This document shows positions 10,860 to 23,425 of a stretch of DNA of 58,000 bases, in pieces (positions within the stretch are counted from its first letter, which is position 1; the number at the start of each line of letters is the position of its first letter). The notes under the pieces were generated by a model. That model did no database searches and was not told where the DNA came from. It saw only the letters and a list, made by a program, of their open reading frames with translations. The DNA comes from Apostichopus japonicus (Eukaryota > Echinodermata > Holothuroidea > Aspidochirotida > Stichopodidae). The stretch spans positions 14,629,417 to 14,687,416 of the forward strand of contig NC_092571.1 of assembly GCF_037975245.1 (NCBI RefSeq). The letters run 5' to 3'. The position numbers were made by a program, and so were the translations under genes.

Positions 10860-12779
10860 AATAAATAAAGAAACTTAATATCAAAAAATCAGAGAGCGCT
10901 CAAAGGGATATGTACAGAACCGAGAGAAGAAGTATTAGCACATTTGGAATCGTTAAGAATACACAGACTACAGTCTATCCTTCGAAAAGATTAATAATTT
11001 GATATATCTTACAAGTTATTGTCTAGCCAGACGAAACCAACAAACGTCTCTTAAAGCAAAATATGATCACAAACGCTGAAATGATTATATATAATAAAAT
11101 ATAAAAATATTGAAACTCCAACAATTTTCTATAGAGCCTACTCGAATACTCAAAATGATATTTCAAGAACCATGGAAACATTTACAAACTCTTAACTATA
11201 ATATAGGAAAATAAGGCCACAATTAATAAAAACAAAAACATTCGTAATCGTCAAGTGTAAGTATTCTACCATTTGGATCTGTTTTTAATGGAATATTTAT
11301 ATTAAATGATATAATTTGCCTTGTGTAATTATCTTGCCATGTGATATACTTAATTTCGAAATGTTGGTTTCCATTAATAATCATTAAACAGTTGAATAAT
11401 GTCGTTCAGCACAGTTGCATTTTATATTATTTACATTCGATTAAATAAATATAACTTCAGGTGACTATTGGTTTTTACTTTGTCTCTTGTAATTAATGTG
11501 ACCTTATAGAGTTGTCCAGAATGTAATCGATTATCGTTATGTATCAAACGTAGTTTTATGACCTGGTTTATTCAGACTTACTATAGAAAGAAATTCAAGA
11601 ATGGTTAGACGATAAACTCCACCTTTTTCATTGAAATACCGGGTAGGACAAATTTCTTTTCATTTCTGTCAAAGATTACAAAACTCAAAATCGTTTACAG
11701 CATACTTGAAGGCCGATATGAAAGTATAATTATAGAGTTAAAGTGTTTGGCCTACAATATGTATGACTATCTGAACCGTTCGCCTGGTGTATATTTTAAA
11801 CATGCATGGTCTTCACTTGACCTTCTGTAGTTTGGTGCTTAATATTCATTTCCTTGTTTTTTGTGACAGCATAGCAATTGACATTTCAGTAAGGTATTAT
11901 TAAGAAACTTCTCGGAAAAATTAAGCGTTGTATTACAATTGCCATATTACAATTATTAATTTGTAAAAGAATAGAAATACCCACACAATGCCAGTTGCGT
12001 AAGAATAGAAACATTGTTCAAATCAGCATTATGAAATCTCATGAAGAGGTGTTTTCGATAAACGAATATGACACAGAATGACTTTAAACTTTCACTTACC
12101 TAGGTAACAATAGACTATTGTAACTGAGTAGATTTTTACTTTCCCCTCTGTTAATAAATGATCGACATTGTTTTTTTTCTCTCTATCTCTCATATTAAAG
12201 TTAATAGTACACTCACATGTCAATGACTGGGTGGAATACATGACATTGACGTTCGTTAACATGTGTGTACTTAGTCTAAAGTGCTTCTTCTCTTCAAGCA
12301 GATCTCAAGTCCTATAAAAATGACATCAGAGAGAAGTCTTCAATACACCCAAGATTCAATCAAAATAAGTATGTGAACAATATTCAGAGGCTTTATTAAC
12401 GCATGTTTCTCACTGATCAAAGATACTAACAAAATTCAAACATACACGTATCATTTGATACGGGTTCACTTTTTATACGTAAAATCTACCTTTGGTCAAT
12501 GTTTCATCTGGTATAACAGTCTACGGGAATCTTACATATGAAATGCTATAAGGCAAGACACGATTCACTTTACAATATGTTGAACATCCTATTGCCAACG
12601 TTCACAAGGTAATAGTCACATCCAATATACTTCGAGAGAGGCGTAGTGATGACTGCTGCTCAACGTAATATGTACTCAAACAGCTTAATATTATTATTAT
12701 TCAATTTATATGATTGTATACTCGTGGACCCTAATACATCCGGCAACAATAAAGAAGATGTGCACTGTAGTGTTTTTCC
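10860..12779. other. AT-rich gene-free stretch
   Basis: No exon, RNA gene or repeat unit recognised. It may include decayed sequence related to the V-exon array that follows, but I could not align it. Confidence 0.4.
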
Positions 12780-15750
12780 TTAACGAGGATTGCCACTCAA
12801 TTCACTTCAACATATATGCAACTGTTTTTAAGCGGTTCGTTAACTCTCCGCAGACATTCTGCAATGTCACTTTCCAGTTAAAAGTTTAGGATTGAAAAAC
12901 CCAAATTCTATATGTACAAAGGACAATCTCCGTTTTTATTACTCTGCTTTGGTATTAGTAACTATTGAATCCATGATCCATCAGAAAATGGTACGAAAGA
13001 TATGTCACCGTTAAGGTACATGCTCGGTGACGTTCAACTCTAATCGTAGTACTAAATAATATTTATATATAAGTCAAATATCCCACACTCCAAATATCTC
13101 ACAACCAAAAACAATATTTCATCTGAAAGTCGGTTCATCTTGACAAAAAAAATCCATTCAGTGCCCTCAGGAAAATACATTATCAGGAACATTTCGACGA
13201 ATTATACCAGATTACAAACATCTCCAACTGCATTTACACGGTATGTTAACTACCTCAGATTAATGTTGCAATGTCGCGTTCCTGTACAATGTTTAGGGCT
13301 GGAAAACCTCCGTGTGAGTATCTACTTGAAATAAATAGCGATTGAATCCATATCTGAAAAAGCATCCCATCGTACAAAAACGTACGGACAGATATGTCTC
13401 CGGTGTGACACAGCTCGGTAACATTCCACTCAAATCTAAGTACATCTATATGATCTTTATATGAAGAAGAAAACTTCGAATAAGAACAGGTTGACCTGAT
13501 AATTGATCCATCTGCACTATAAAAATTACAATCAGTTCCCTTTGGAAAACGACACTAGCAGGAACATTACGAGGAATAATATAGAAAATGTAAAATCACT
13601 ACATTGAACGATTTCGTCTTAATATATATTCAACTGTCTTTAAGCTGTGCGTTAACGATGTTTGCCGCTAGCTTTTTTTTACAATGACCCGTCCTGTTAA
13701 AAGATTAGGATTGAACTACCCAAATTCGATTAATTCTAATCTAAGTACTATATAATATTAAAATGGAAAGAAAAGCTCATCTCCTACAACCAAAGGACAA
13801 ACTGTTGATTTGATAGTTGGTCCTCCTTGACAATACAATGTCGTTAGCAGGGAAAAAAAATCTAAACCAGAAAATGGAAAATCTTTTCATTATGAAATCT
13901 TAGTTTAATTAGGATTGAAACAAATCATGAACTTACGATGGATAATCTGTATGTGATTATTCTACTTGGAATGTTTAACGCTTGAATCTATGATACATAT
14001 CCACAAACAGCTGATTGTACGCAATATTACGGCCAAATTTGTCTCCGCTGTGAGTCGTCCCCATGAGTTTGAACACTTATCAAAGTACTATATAATATTT
14101 TTACGAAAAGGAAATATTTGTAAAGGCATCCTATAATACACAGAAAACACAGATACACAATCAGCATGCGGAAAGTTTCGCTAGCAGGAGCATTACGAAG
14201 AGGAAGACAGGAAAGGTAAACCATCCATATTGATAGATTTCAGTTCGATGAATCATCAAATGTGTTCATGTTGTGCGTTAGTAACAGAGAATGAAATATT
14301 TTGTCTCATTTCCTACATGAAAACAAATCATGAACGTTTGACTGATATTCTCAGTGTGAATATCTACTTGGAATAAATATCGATTGAAGTTATCATCCAG
14401 ATCGAAAGGAACATTTCATTGTACACGAAAGAACAAACAGATATGTAACCGGTCTGTAATTATCTCGGTGATTTTCAAATATAATCAAAGTACTATATAA
14501 TATTTATGGCAAATCTACATTAAGGCAAATTCTAGTTCAATCTATCTTTGACTCCTTTATACGATACAAATTATTGTTGCAGTGCTGCGTTCCTGTTTAA
14601 GGTTTTGGATTGGAAAAAAAATAATATCATGACATTACAGTTGTTGATATCCTTGTGAGTATATACTTGAACAAAATAGAGATTTTATCCAGTATCCATA
14701 TAGAAAAGTGTATTCCATTGTATATGTATGTAAGGACGGTTCAATTCTTGTCTGACTTTTGTGAAGAAGAACATCAGAGAAGAGTAATGTCCTACAATCG
14801 AATAAGAAAAGGTTGAACTGAAAGCTGGTAAATCTTGCCAATAAAAATATAAATCAGGAAAAGCAGCAACATGACGGAGAATGAAACAGAAAAAAAGGTA
14901 ATAGGTCACTACATTTGCAAGAATTTACTTCGAAATATATTATTTCACATTTAAGCTGCGAGTTACAGCCGTTCCTGCAGACGACTTACTTTGCAATGTC
15001 GCGTTCCAGTTAAAGGTTATGAATGAAAATACCAAATACAATGAATAATCTACTTTCGTGTCTCCGATTGTACGCAACACTAAGGTCAGATTTGTATCCG
15101 GAAGTAGTCATTCCCATGAGTTTCAACACTAATCCATTGCAAGTTCTATCAAATATTTTTTTATGAAAAGGAAATATTTGAAACGGCGGAGTGACATATA
15201 CAACCAAACAACATATTGTTGATATAAAGTAAAGCCATTGACAACAAGTCAAATCAATTTGCGGAAAATGTCTCTAGCATGGAAGTTTGGTATATAATCT
15301 CCCCTCCAAATCGCATAAAGCATCGTCGGATTGTAGGATTGCAAATGTTCGATTGATAATCTCAGTGTAAGTATCTACTTGAATCTATGATCCATAGCGG
15401 AAAGAGCATCCTATTATAGACAGAAGGCGGGCAGATATGTTCTGGTCTGGGATATACCGGTGGAGTTCAACTCTGTTTTATATAATACTATATAATATTT
15501 ATACGAAAAGGAAATATATAGAAAGACCAAGCTGTGCAACGGAAAGACAATCGAATAACAATATTTAGATCCGACAGTTGTTCCATCTTGACAATAGAAA
15601 ATTACAATCATTATTCTTGGAAAAATAACGCATTTACACGACAATTTCGAGGAATAAAATAGAAAATTTTAATTCCGCGCTGTCAGTATATTGCTTTCTA
15701 GTTGAAATTTTGGGATTGAAAAAACGAACATTTATGGAAGAACGACGGAT
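12780..15750 (-). pseudogene. Tandem array of about eight decayed Ig V-type exons
   Basis: Minus-strand units of roughly 300-420 bp recur with the same landmarks as the V exon at 31.2-31.6 kb. These include TGTCAAGATGG (the CQDG motif; plus-strand near 13135, 13505, 13825, 14140, 14830, 15238 and 15590), AAATATTTCCTTTTCGTA, TTGAACTCCACCG (matching TTGAACTTCACCGAGC in the intact copy) and TCAATCC..AAA..TTAACT in place of TCAATCCTAAATATCCAACT. The clearest unit (15414-15644) still reads FYCQDGTTVGSKYCYSIV against YHCQDGPTVNSTDCYVVV. All units have stops and frameshifts, and none has a C2 domain attached. A last partial unit lies at 15675-15750. Unit edges are approximate. Confidence 0.8.
15414..15644 (-). 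pseudogene. Best-preserved V-type unit of the decayed array
   Basis: Open for 76 codons. It keeps the Cys-containing start (YCQDGTTVGSKYCY), the FSYKYY stretch that corresponds to FSYIYIYIY in the intact exon, and a glycosylation-type site (ELNSTGI against LNFTEL). The downstream half is no longer in frame. It has no signal peptide like that of the intact copies. The sequence upstream contains a CTGCTAG- or acceptor-like stretch in sister units, so these may once have been internal exons (inference). Confidence 0.7.
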
Positions 15751-16487
15751 AATCTAATGAAGCCCCCCCCCCCCACCCACATCTCCCACCACTCCCCCAA
15801 ACTGAGTAACGGATTGCCCAAGAACAAGAAAAATTACGAATTATTTAACCACTATTATTGGATACATACGTAACAACTTTTGGGTGAAGTAGTTTCCCAA
15901 CTTTGAGACCAGGTCAAAATTTTCGATTTTAAAATTGAAATTAAATTTTACCAATCCAACCATATTGTTAATAGATGTTAACATTTGATGTCATCGTTGA
16001 GTTATTGATGTGTTAATTGTATTCAATTCAGACAACTGCTTTAAGCACAGATATTTATTTTATCGCATTTTATTTATAAGATATTATATTTAAAAGATAG
16101 TAATGCTATATTTAATAGAATGTAATGAAATAGTTGATGGCCTATCAACCGAAAGGTTAAATTTAGCGAAAATGACCCAAATTAGGAATTGGAAGAAGTA
16201 TGTTTTTATATATTTCGTTCATGGAAAAGTACGATACTTTCTTTCTCTGCATAGGTGTCTAAGTTTTCAAACACATTTGGTTCCAGTAGGAAACTCTGTC
16301 TACACATTTCATATTTATTCTGGATAATCAACGCCAAAATAAATAAAATAGCAATTTACCATTTATTCCTATTTTAAAGGTTAAAAACGATACGTAGACA
16401 CAAGGCCTTCTATGAATGAAATTGTGTGTAGTTTCATTCACAGTTGAACTATATTTCTGTCGATCTATAACGTATTACTTTGCTTAC
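15751..16487. other. No recognised gene; C-run
   Basis: Begins with a run of about 14 C residues near 15762 and continues AT-rich. The cytoplasmic exons of the Ig receptor would be expected to lie in this direction, but none could be identified. Confidence 0.4.
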
Positions 16488-16572
16488 CTGTAGAAATATA
16501 CGATGCTTATCACAGACAGGACGAGTACTACAGCAATTACGATCATCACCAACCTCATTATGTTGTTCGTGT
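16488..16572 (-). CDS. Transmembrane exon, probably of the Ig-domain receptor
   Basis: A minus-strand 85-nt exon with acceptor CATCTCTACAG and donor GTAAGC. Read with one incoming base it encodes DTNNIMRL followed by about 19 hydrophobic residues (VMIVIAVVLVLSVISIVYF) and ends YR, which is a classic single-pass helix with a basic anchor. It needs a phase-1 donor upstream, and all three Ig units upstream on this strand end in phase 1. It leaves in phase 2 toward cytoplasmic exons not found here. The link to the Ig exons is by strand, order and phase only. The 10.7-kb gap is filled mostly by a 7-kb transposon. Confidence 0.65.
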
Positions 16573-17684
16573 CTGTAGAGATGACATTAAAATATACAAA
16601 TATGTTAATATCAGCAACCATATTACGTAAGTGGATTAAATTCACGGCAAATGGGTGAATGTTCTTCGACATGAAAAAATTGTTTCATAAATAATATTTG
16701 TTTGTGAAGTATATTTACTATCTTAATAAAATGTGATAAACTAGATTGCTTTGCTTAGCTCTCAATGCAGTCTCAATTCAAGGTTTCGTCAAACTGATTT
16801 TTTTTTCATTTTGCAGTTAGTAGATATGTATCATCCAGTTTACTTAAATGTTGTGTAAACTCCGCTAACCTATTTACATGGAAAAGGGCTCACATGATGA
16901 TATTGATTATTATAGGGTTATGCTTCTTACAAATCGTATATCTGCAGACAAAAATGCTCCATTTTCCGACCCCTGGCTCATTCATCATGGACGCCGACAA
17001 CGTAATATGAACCATTGCATAATCAATTGATAAATTGTTACTCTCATAATCCGTTGAAATAAAACTCCACACGTTTCTAAAGAAACTTTACTTTACTCCC
17101 GCACACATTCACATATATTAAATGGCGAATTTCACACCACCTCACATCAGATGTTACCCTGTGTACCAATCGCCCCCCCCCCCCTCCCACCCACCAAATA
17201 GAAATGTCGCATTTCATATTCCGTTTGCCCTTAAGTACGTCGTTCAATGTGTGATCTATGTGGTTATCGACTCTCTCCTGCAATTAGCATGATTGCTGAA
17301 CTTTGGGGCGCCCCAGTTACTGTTAATTAAAAAAGCGATCTATCCCGAAACGCTAACTAAGTTTTTCTGAAGAATAAAAGAAGTAATTTGCCAATGCAGA
17401 ATAACCACAAACCAAGTAAATGTTGAAATGTTGTTTACCCACAACGCTCTTCCTTGGACAAACGAATGCGATCGATTTTAGGCAAAGTACCAGATCGTCA
17501 TTTATAACTAATTGATATGAAACTAAAATCACGTGACCAAGTTTTTGGGTTTTGGTTTTGTGTTTGTTTCAATAAGGTTTGAAATGCTTTAATTTGTGTT
17601 AGAATTGTTTAAGAATTTTTAAACCAACTCTTCTAAACTAGAAAGCAATATTCCGCGAAAAATTACATTTCTTTATGGTTATGC
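16573..17684. other. No recognised gene
   Basis: AT-rich sequence between the transmembrane exon and an old LINE, with a C-run near 17173-17185. Open frames lack domain or splice support. Confidence 0.4.
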
Positions 17685-19090
17685 TGTTTAGATCAGAGTG
17701 GAACTGGTCATGAGGCAGATGACTTCAGCAATAACAATGGGCGGTAGTTTGGGTAGGTAGTTTGCTTGCTGTATGGAAAGGAGGGTCATGTTTTTCGCGC
17801 CTGCCCCTTGTCATATATAGCATGGCGAAAACGCGAGGAGCAGCAAGCAATGGGACCTGCTCTGCTTCAATTTACAAAGGTGGAGGTTCAGGTGACCCCT
17901 GTATGTTTGGTGCCGATGGGTCCCGTGCTGTTACTCGCCCTTCCACAGCCCTTGTGGAAATTCCTGTTGTCACTTACCCCTCCCCGACAATTGCGGATCC
18001 CCATATGGAATGGATCGGTTTTATGAGTTTGGGAGCCTAACCTGAAGGTCGGCATCAAGTAGGGGAACGAACCCGCGTGAAACGGTTGGAGTCATCGTCA
18101 TAGTCAAATGTGAGGGTGTTAGTATTTCAATATTGTAAGTATATTGATGTTGACTACGTTTGCTTTCAGGAAACTGCATACGGTACTTGAAGATAATGCC
18201 GATTATGTATCTATGGTTGGGTGGTGGCCTTCGTGCTTCCTTTAAATTTGCCTACGGCCTCATTCTGTGGTGCGATCGTTTTGATTCCTCCACGTCTGAG
18301 TGGCCGTATCATCAGGGTTGAGACCGATCACCGAGGTCGCTTAGTATGCGTACTGTTAAAATACCCATAAGGAAACATTACCTTACGTTCTTATCCGAAA
18401 GAGGACTTTTTGACACTATGCCATCTTTTACCTGGCAGTGTACCTTGTGTCGTGGTGGGAGATTTTAATTGGGAGGTCGATACAAGAGTTGATACGCTTA
18501 ATTGCTCGCAATTTTTAATTGCACCTTGTGTCGTCGTCTGAGAGTTTAATTGGGAGGCCGATACAAGAGTTGATAAGGTTAATCACTCACAATGTTCAAG
18601 TTTGCCTACATTTCCTTGTCGGTTGGATAGTTTCATATCGTATCGTCGTTTGGTAAATGCTTTGAGGTGTCTTAACCTTAGAGGTCATAAATTATCTTGG
18701 GTAAGACCAAATGGGTCTGATGCTTACAGGGGTTTCTAATTGTGACATTATAAGTTGCCCGTATTCCGATAATGATGCTGTGGTAGCTAAGTTTATTCTT
18801 CCATCTTCCCCGTGGGAAGGGATTGTGAAAAGTTTATTGTCATATCTTAGGGGAAAGACATGGATTAGAATACAGGTACATGGGATGTTGTACCTTGAAG
18901 CAGGCATTTATGTCTTTAACAGGCTGGTGGGAAGATGTCAAGTTGCGCATCATTCGATATGCTGTGGAGTACTGTGTAGCCAAAGCTCGTCGTCGTAGAG
19001 AAGATTTTTCAAACCTCTGCGCAAGTGTCAAACGTGGGGTTCATTGATGCCGCTATAAAAAAATACATTAATGCAAAATGCCACGGAGCT
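17685..19090 (+). pseudogene. Old LINE (A/B type): ORF1 zinc knuckles and ORF2 endonuclease, decayed
   Basis: 17685-18040 retains degraded CCHC knuckles (YGKEGHVFRACP with flanking basic residues). From about 18190 an APE-type endonuclease follows in broken frames: GRIIRVETDHRGRLVCVLLK, then VVVGDFNWEVDTRVD (the GDFN motif), then LRGHKLSWVRPNGSDAYRG, then SNCDIISCPYSDNDAV. The last motif is SDH in active endonucleases, and here the histidine is asparagine. It continues into WWEDVKLRIIRYAVEYCVAK, typical of the segment between EN and RT. An 86-bp stretch around the GDFN motif is duplicated (about 18440-18525 and 18526-18610). Dead copy. Confidence 0.75.
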
Positions 19091-19145
19091 CACATATACG
19101 CCCGTGGAAGCGGAGGAACAACCATCACTTAGTTTTTACCGAACA

Positions 19146-19320
19146 GCCTTTTGGCTAAGATCATGTGTAGTATCCGATCCCTTTGTAGGAATGGTGATGC
19201 ACACCCAACGACGATCACAGTCCCGATGCAAGGGGACTGGGGTTGAGAGCGGATCAGTCGTTCTGTAGTTTGGTTTTCGCGCCCAGGTTCTTTCCCGGGC
19301 GACTTTTTCTTAAAAAGTAC
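19146..19320 (+). mobile_element. U2-snRNA-headed SINE
   Basis: Starts GCCTTTTGGCTAAGATCATG, continuing GTGTAGTATCCGATCC, which tracks U2 snRNA to about nt 44. A non-U2 body follows (GATGCACACCC, GGGGACTGGGGTTGAGAGC, GTAGTTTGGTTTTCG). It closes with a small hairpin (GCCCAGG..CCCGGGC) and ACTTTTTCTTAAAAAGTAC. The first U2 bases are missing and no clear target duplication was found. It is followed by a scrap of minus-strand LINE-A (19334-19353). Confidence 0.85.
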
Positions 19321-19384
19321 GTCTTGACAAACGGTCGACCAGCACGCAGCGAAACTGTTAGATGTGCTGCAATGATACACTGTT

Positions 19385-19625
19385 AATCTAAGTTAGTCAA
19401 ATTGACTAATTAAAATTAGTCCTGCACAGTGCTTCATACGCCTAATTAAAATTAGTCAAATGACTAACCAGCAAAGATTAGTCATATGACTAATATGCCA
19501 AACTAGTCAAGTGACTAATATATCATAGTCATATGACCATTCAATTAGTCTGGTGACTTCCAAAATTAGTCCTGCACATCAATTGACCTGTTATTCATTA
19601 GTCATCAGACTAATGCGCCATTCAT
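19385..19625. repeat. Left subterminal repeat cluster (ATTAGTCAnATGACTAAT)
   Basis: Eight or more copies of ATTAGTC/GACTAAT in 240 bp, in both orientations, several as 16-18-bp palindromes (for example ATTAGTCATATGACTAAT near 19488). The phrase AAATTAGTCCTGCACA recurs. In CACTA-like elements such clusters are transposase-binding sites. That role is inferred here. Confidence 0.75.
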
Positions 19626-20279
19626 CACAATTTTGATTTCACTTTAGCGGATGTTTTGGGCCTCCAGTTTGTGTGGAGATCTTCGTGTGCATCAAATCTG
19701 TATGTTTCACTCAGGGTGCCTGCTGGCTGTTGCTAATACAATCCGACCCCCTCCCCGCTCCCAGAAAAAAAAAATTGGGCAATCTTTTGGGGTAAATGAA
19801 GGAAATCCTATTCCAAGGTTGAAAAGGTATGTTTGAAAAAAAAAATACAGAAATCATGGCTTTATTTTACCAGACTCATTTATTGCTATAACATATCTTG
19901 AAAAGCATACATGGAAAGCCTCAATAGGAATGTTACAGCTAGAATGGGGTGATATTTCTCCCATGGTTCAATCATTAAAAAAAAACTTTGTCAGATTAAG
20001 CCAATATTTTCAGAGAACTGTTTCAAGGGATGCAAATATTATAAACAAGTTGGTCCCAAATGGCTGTCCCAATCACCAAATTGTGTCAGAAGATTGATAT
20101 ACAATATATTGATATAAAAATTATACAGCAGTATGTCCACTCATTCATAATGGACAAATAAATTTTAATAAGAACTGAAAAGTCAAAGTTCTATTAAAAA
20201 CATGTCATGTCATGACTCAATTCCTTGCTTTAAAATGTACTGCTACACAACAAGTGTGAAGTTGACCAGAAAAATACTG

Positions 20280-20872
20280 GATGGTTTTCTTGATGAAGAC
20301 CATGGTCTTCTTACAAACAGTGGGATAAGCCAAGTTGAAAACATAGTATGATATGTATGCTGACAGAGCTGAAATCAACCAACTGCTAGAGCCAACTTCT
20401 TCCCCATCAAATATTGTAAAGTGGGTTTATTCTGCACAAGTGGGACCATTTCCCTTGATGTAGAGGGCTAAATATTTAATTCTTATTATGAATTACATTT
20501 TAAGTATCAACTAGTTTAAAAGTATGATAATTTCGTTTTAACAGCAGACAAACGACAACGGTCAGATGTCTATTCTTGTTTTTACACCTAGAGGTTTTGA
20601 TTAACCCTCTCCAACACACTTAAAATGGAAAGGACTAACTTAAAATTGTCATTAATGCTTAAGATGATTTTCTGAATGAATACCATGGTCTTCTTTCAAA
20701 CAGTGGGTTAAGCTAAGTCGAAAAACGTAAAATGGCGCAATGTATGAAGACAAATCCGAATTTCAACAGACTGCAAGATCCAACTTCTTCCCCATCAACA
20801 AATATTTGTAAAGCAGGTTGATTCTCCATAAGTGGCACCATTTCCCCTGATGTAGAGGCTTGGGGTCTTCAT
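20280..20872 (-). pseudogene. Two tandem copies of a coding-like block (YYVFNLAYP motif)
   Basis: Blocks at about 20280-20465 and 20686-20872 are related. On the minus strand the first reads VGSSSWLISALSAYISYYV, then FNLAYPTVCKKTMVFIKKTI, in one open frame, preceded by LYIKGNG and an in-frame stop. The second block has the same order (SLYIRGNG, VDGEEVGS) but shifted frames. The pattern GN..., DGEEV, YYVFN..YP resembles the C-terminal part of multicopy, uncharacterised animal proteins. I cannot name the family with certainty. It is probably part of the gene carried by the 7-kb element. Confidence 0.5.
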
Positions 20873-21278
20873 TCTATAAGCAAGAAAATACACCATAATA
20901 TTTTACATGGTATGGAATGATACAGGTGATTATTGGTATCAATGTGGCTTTTAGTCACCCTACTTGAACCTAAAATATTTTGGCTTTCTACACCACTTTT
21001 TTAAATTCCCATTCAAGTGTGATTTTAAGCAAAATGGCTGTTTCTAGCTGCATGTAGTTTCAAGACAAGTGAAATACATCCCAGCCAATCAAACTGCATT
21101 TAAATTTGGAAAATTTGTTTTCTCTGTTAAAAGTTAGTTCTAACACTAACCCTGGACAATTCAAAAGTAACAATAAAATCCCAAAACAATCTGCCAAAAC
21201 CATACACCCCACACATATAATGATAAGAAATTTATAATACTAATGTGCTTAGATTATGAACAGTTTTACAGGTCATAT

Positions 21279-21368
21279 TTTTTTGCACAGCTGTTCCTTA
21301 TGCGTCAAAGGTATGGTCACATGGCCTACATTTTCAGAGACCAACTCTTCACCTTCAATTAGTGCCAA
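21279..21368 (-). CDS. Candidate exon inside the 7-kb element
   Basis: Minus strand: an acceptor-like GGAAACAACAG followed by an open segment LALIEGEELVSENVGHVTIP and a further LTHKEQLCKKI before a stop. No convincing donor is seen, so the right boundary on this strand is approximate. The acidic, helical composition and position between other candidate exons are the only support. Confidence 0.3.
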
Positions 21369-22271
21369 CTGTTGTTTCCAAATACCATTAAAAAACATTT
21401 GCTTTCAAGATGAAATTCAAACTGGCTATTAATTATGGTTTAACACCCATCACATTACTTCTCATGAGATTTACAAGCGTTTTGTAGGAAATTCATTGCT
21501 ATCCCTGTCTACTCATGAAAATTAATTTGAACAAATTAAAATGGCAAATGTTTATACCAACACCACCATGCTAAGTTTAAATGAAATTGACCATATATAT
21601 CACAAATAAAAACATAAGGGGCTATCTACAGATCATAAAGGCATCTACATATATTCTTTTGGTAAAAGAATGTACAAACAGGGACGCCTACATGGGAATA
21701 GGGCAGGGGACAAATACCCACGAAAGGGGCACTTTGTGTTGAAAAAGGGCACACAGTGGCGGATACAACAAGAACCTCATACAGTTCCCCAGCACCCCAC
21801 CCCACTGAATGGCGGACTTAACATGGCTGGCAGAAGTTTCCCCCACACTACATGCCCTTGATCCTAGAAACACAAAATTTCCATTTTTTGGTACTTGACC
21901 CTTTTTTGGCTTTTGAGGTTGCATCAGAATTTCAAGCAAACTTTGTTGGATTTTATGCCAAGTTTGTCTAATTTTTATTCATATTTTGTCAAAAAACTGC
22001 CATTGTTCCCAAGTGAAATATATATATATATATATCCAACACTGTAAAGGGGAGCTTTTTCCCCTTTGTCCGGACTGCCCTTTAGTGGTGGAGGGCAGTA
22101 TTCAATATTAACCACCCCCCATAAAAAAGTGTCATTTTCTGAAAAAAATGATACCAACAGTCCTGTACTGTAGCAAAACGGTAAAGTCTAGTTTTAATTT
22201 TTTGAAAAGTGTACTTGCAAATCAATTATGACAAGATCCCATGGAATTTGAAGGGTTAAATATGTTCTTAC

Positions 22272-22356
22272 ACTTTCATCAGCAATATCAGGAAGCTTTT
22301 TATTTTCTCCTTCGACAGCAATGGAATACCAAGCACAGCCGCTACAGCAGTGGCAT
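22272..22356 (-). CDS. Candidate exon inside the 7-kb element
   Basis: Minus strand: a good acceptor (TTTTATTTTGTCAACAG) opens 85 nt ending at a GTAAGA donor. In one frame it reads ATAVAAVLGIPLLSKEKIKS, then FLILLMK. The AVLGIP-type sequence recalls a motif in multicopy uncharacterised animal proteins, which is weak evidence from memory. The function is unknown. Confidence 0.4.
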
Positions 22357-23280
22357 CTGTTGACAAAATAAAAAGAATTATAATTAGATGTGTACAATGA
22401 CAATGATACCCACATAAAGTTGATTACTTCTCTTATACATTGAAATTTTAATGTTTCTGAATAACACTTCGTCTTTATTGTTCTGCAGCACCTTGTGTTC
22501 TTGTTAAATCGGACAAACCTCAGGATAGCCGCTTCGTGGACTTCATACATTCATAACATGGCTCCTAACCAGGACTTAATTGCAATTCATAACAATGTAA
22601 CTATTATAAACCTTGTGAGAGCTCTGCTGATATAACCTGTACAAAATGACAGCAAAATAGTCTCCCTTCATTGATCAGGATTCCTTTTTACTAGGCTACT
22701 GACCCGGGAAGCACCACACAAGCAATCATAAACATGTGTGTCATAAACATGACAGGCAAAATGTCTGCTTCAATTATTTAGGATCCACTATTTGATGCTT
22801 GCTTTCGTGCTGATAAACCCATCTGAGTGAAATTGCATGGTACTGTTGAAAACAAGTACTAGTTGTACTGACGAAAATGACACTCAATAATACAGTGTTT
22901 GCACAGAAATACTTGAGTTCCCAAAAAAGATAAATAAGCTACATACTTTGTCTTCAGAACTATGTGATATAGTGTATGTGTAATACATACTATCACCAGT
23001 TACACTATTTTATAAGTATTACCACTGATAGTACTTCGGTCCTTTCATTTTTGTGGTATCGTACCTTGCTTGAACTGGTAATTACCAATATTTTTTTCTT
23101 CAAATACTGGTTAACCGTGCAACATTACATCTAATGGTTAAGTCCCTCCTCTAATTCCATGTTACCTGAATCTTTAAACCATTCCCGACTTGAGCTCTAT
23201 TAAATCAAAGAGATAAGTCATTCAACACTTCCTCACTGTATATTAATAAATAACCAAATAATGGAATGTACCCTTCTTAC

Positions 23281-23425
23281 TCTGCTCATCTCGTTGCCCT
23301 TGCATCTCATCAACTACCCAGGAAAAGACCTCATCCTTTCTCTTCATCGACTGGCACACCTTAAGTACAGATGTAAAGACCTTCCTATACAACCATGGAG
23401 CTATAATCAAATCTTCTTTGCATAC
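23281..23425 (-). CDS. Candidate exon inside the 7-kb element
   Basis: Minus strand, acceptor TATTTCCAACAG, donor GTAAGAAGG. The 145 nt are open and read VCKEDLIIAPWLYRKVFTSV, then LKVCQSMKRKDEVFSWVVDE and MQGQRDEQS, a balanced, globular-looking sequence. This is the best coding candidate in the element. No domain was recognised. The phrase CTGTTGGAAATAAATA next to the acceptor is duplicated 30 bp away. Confidence 0.45.
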
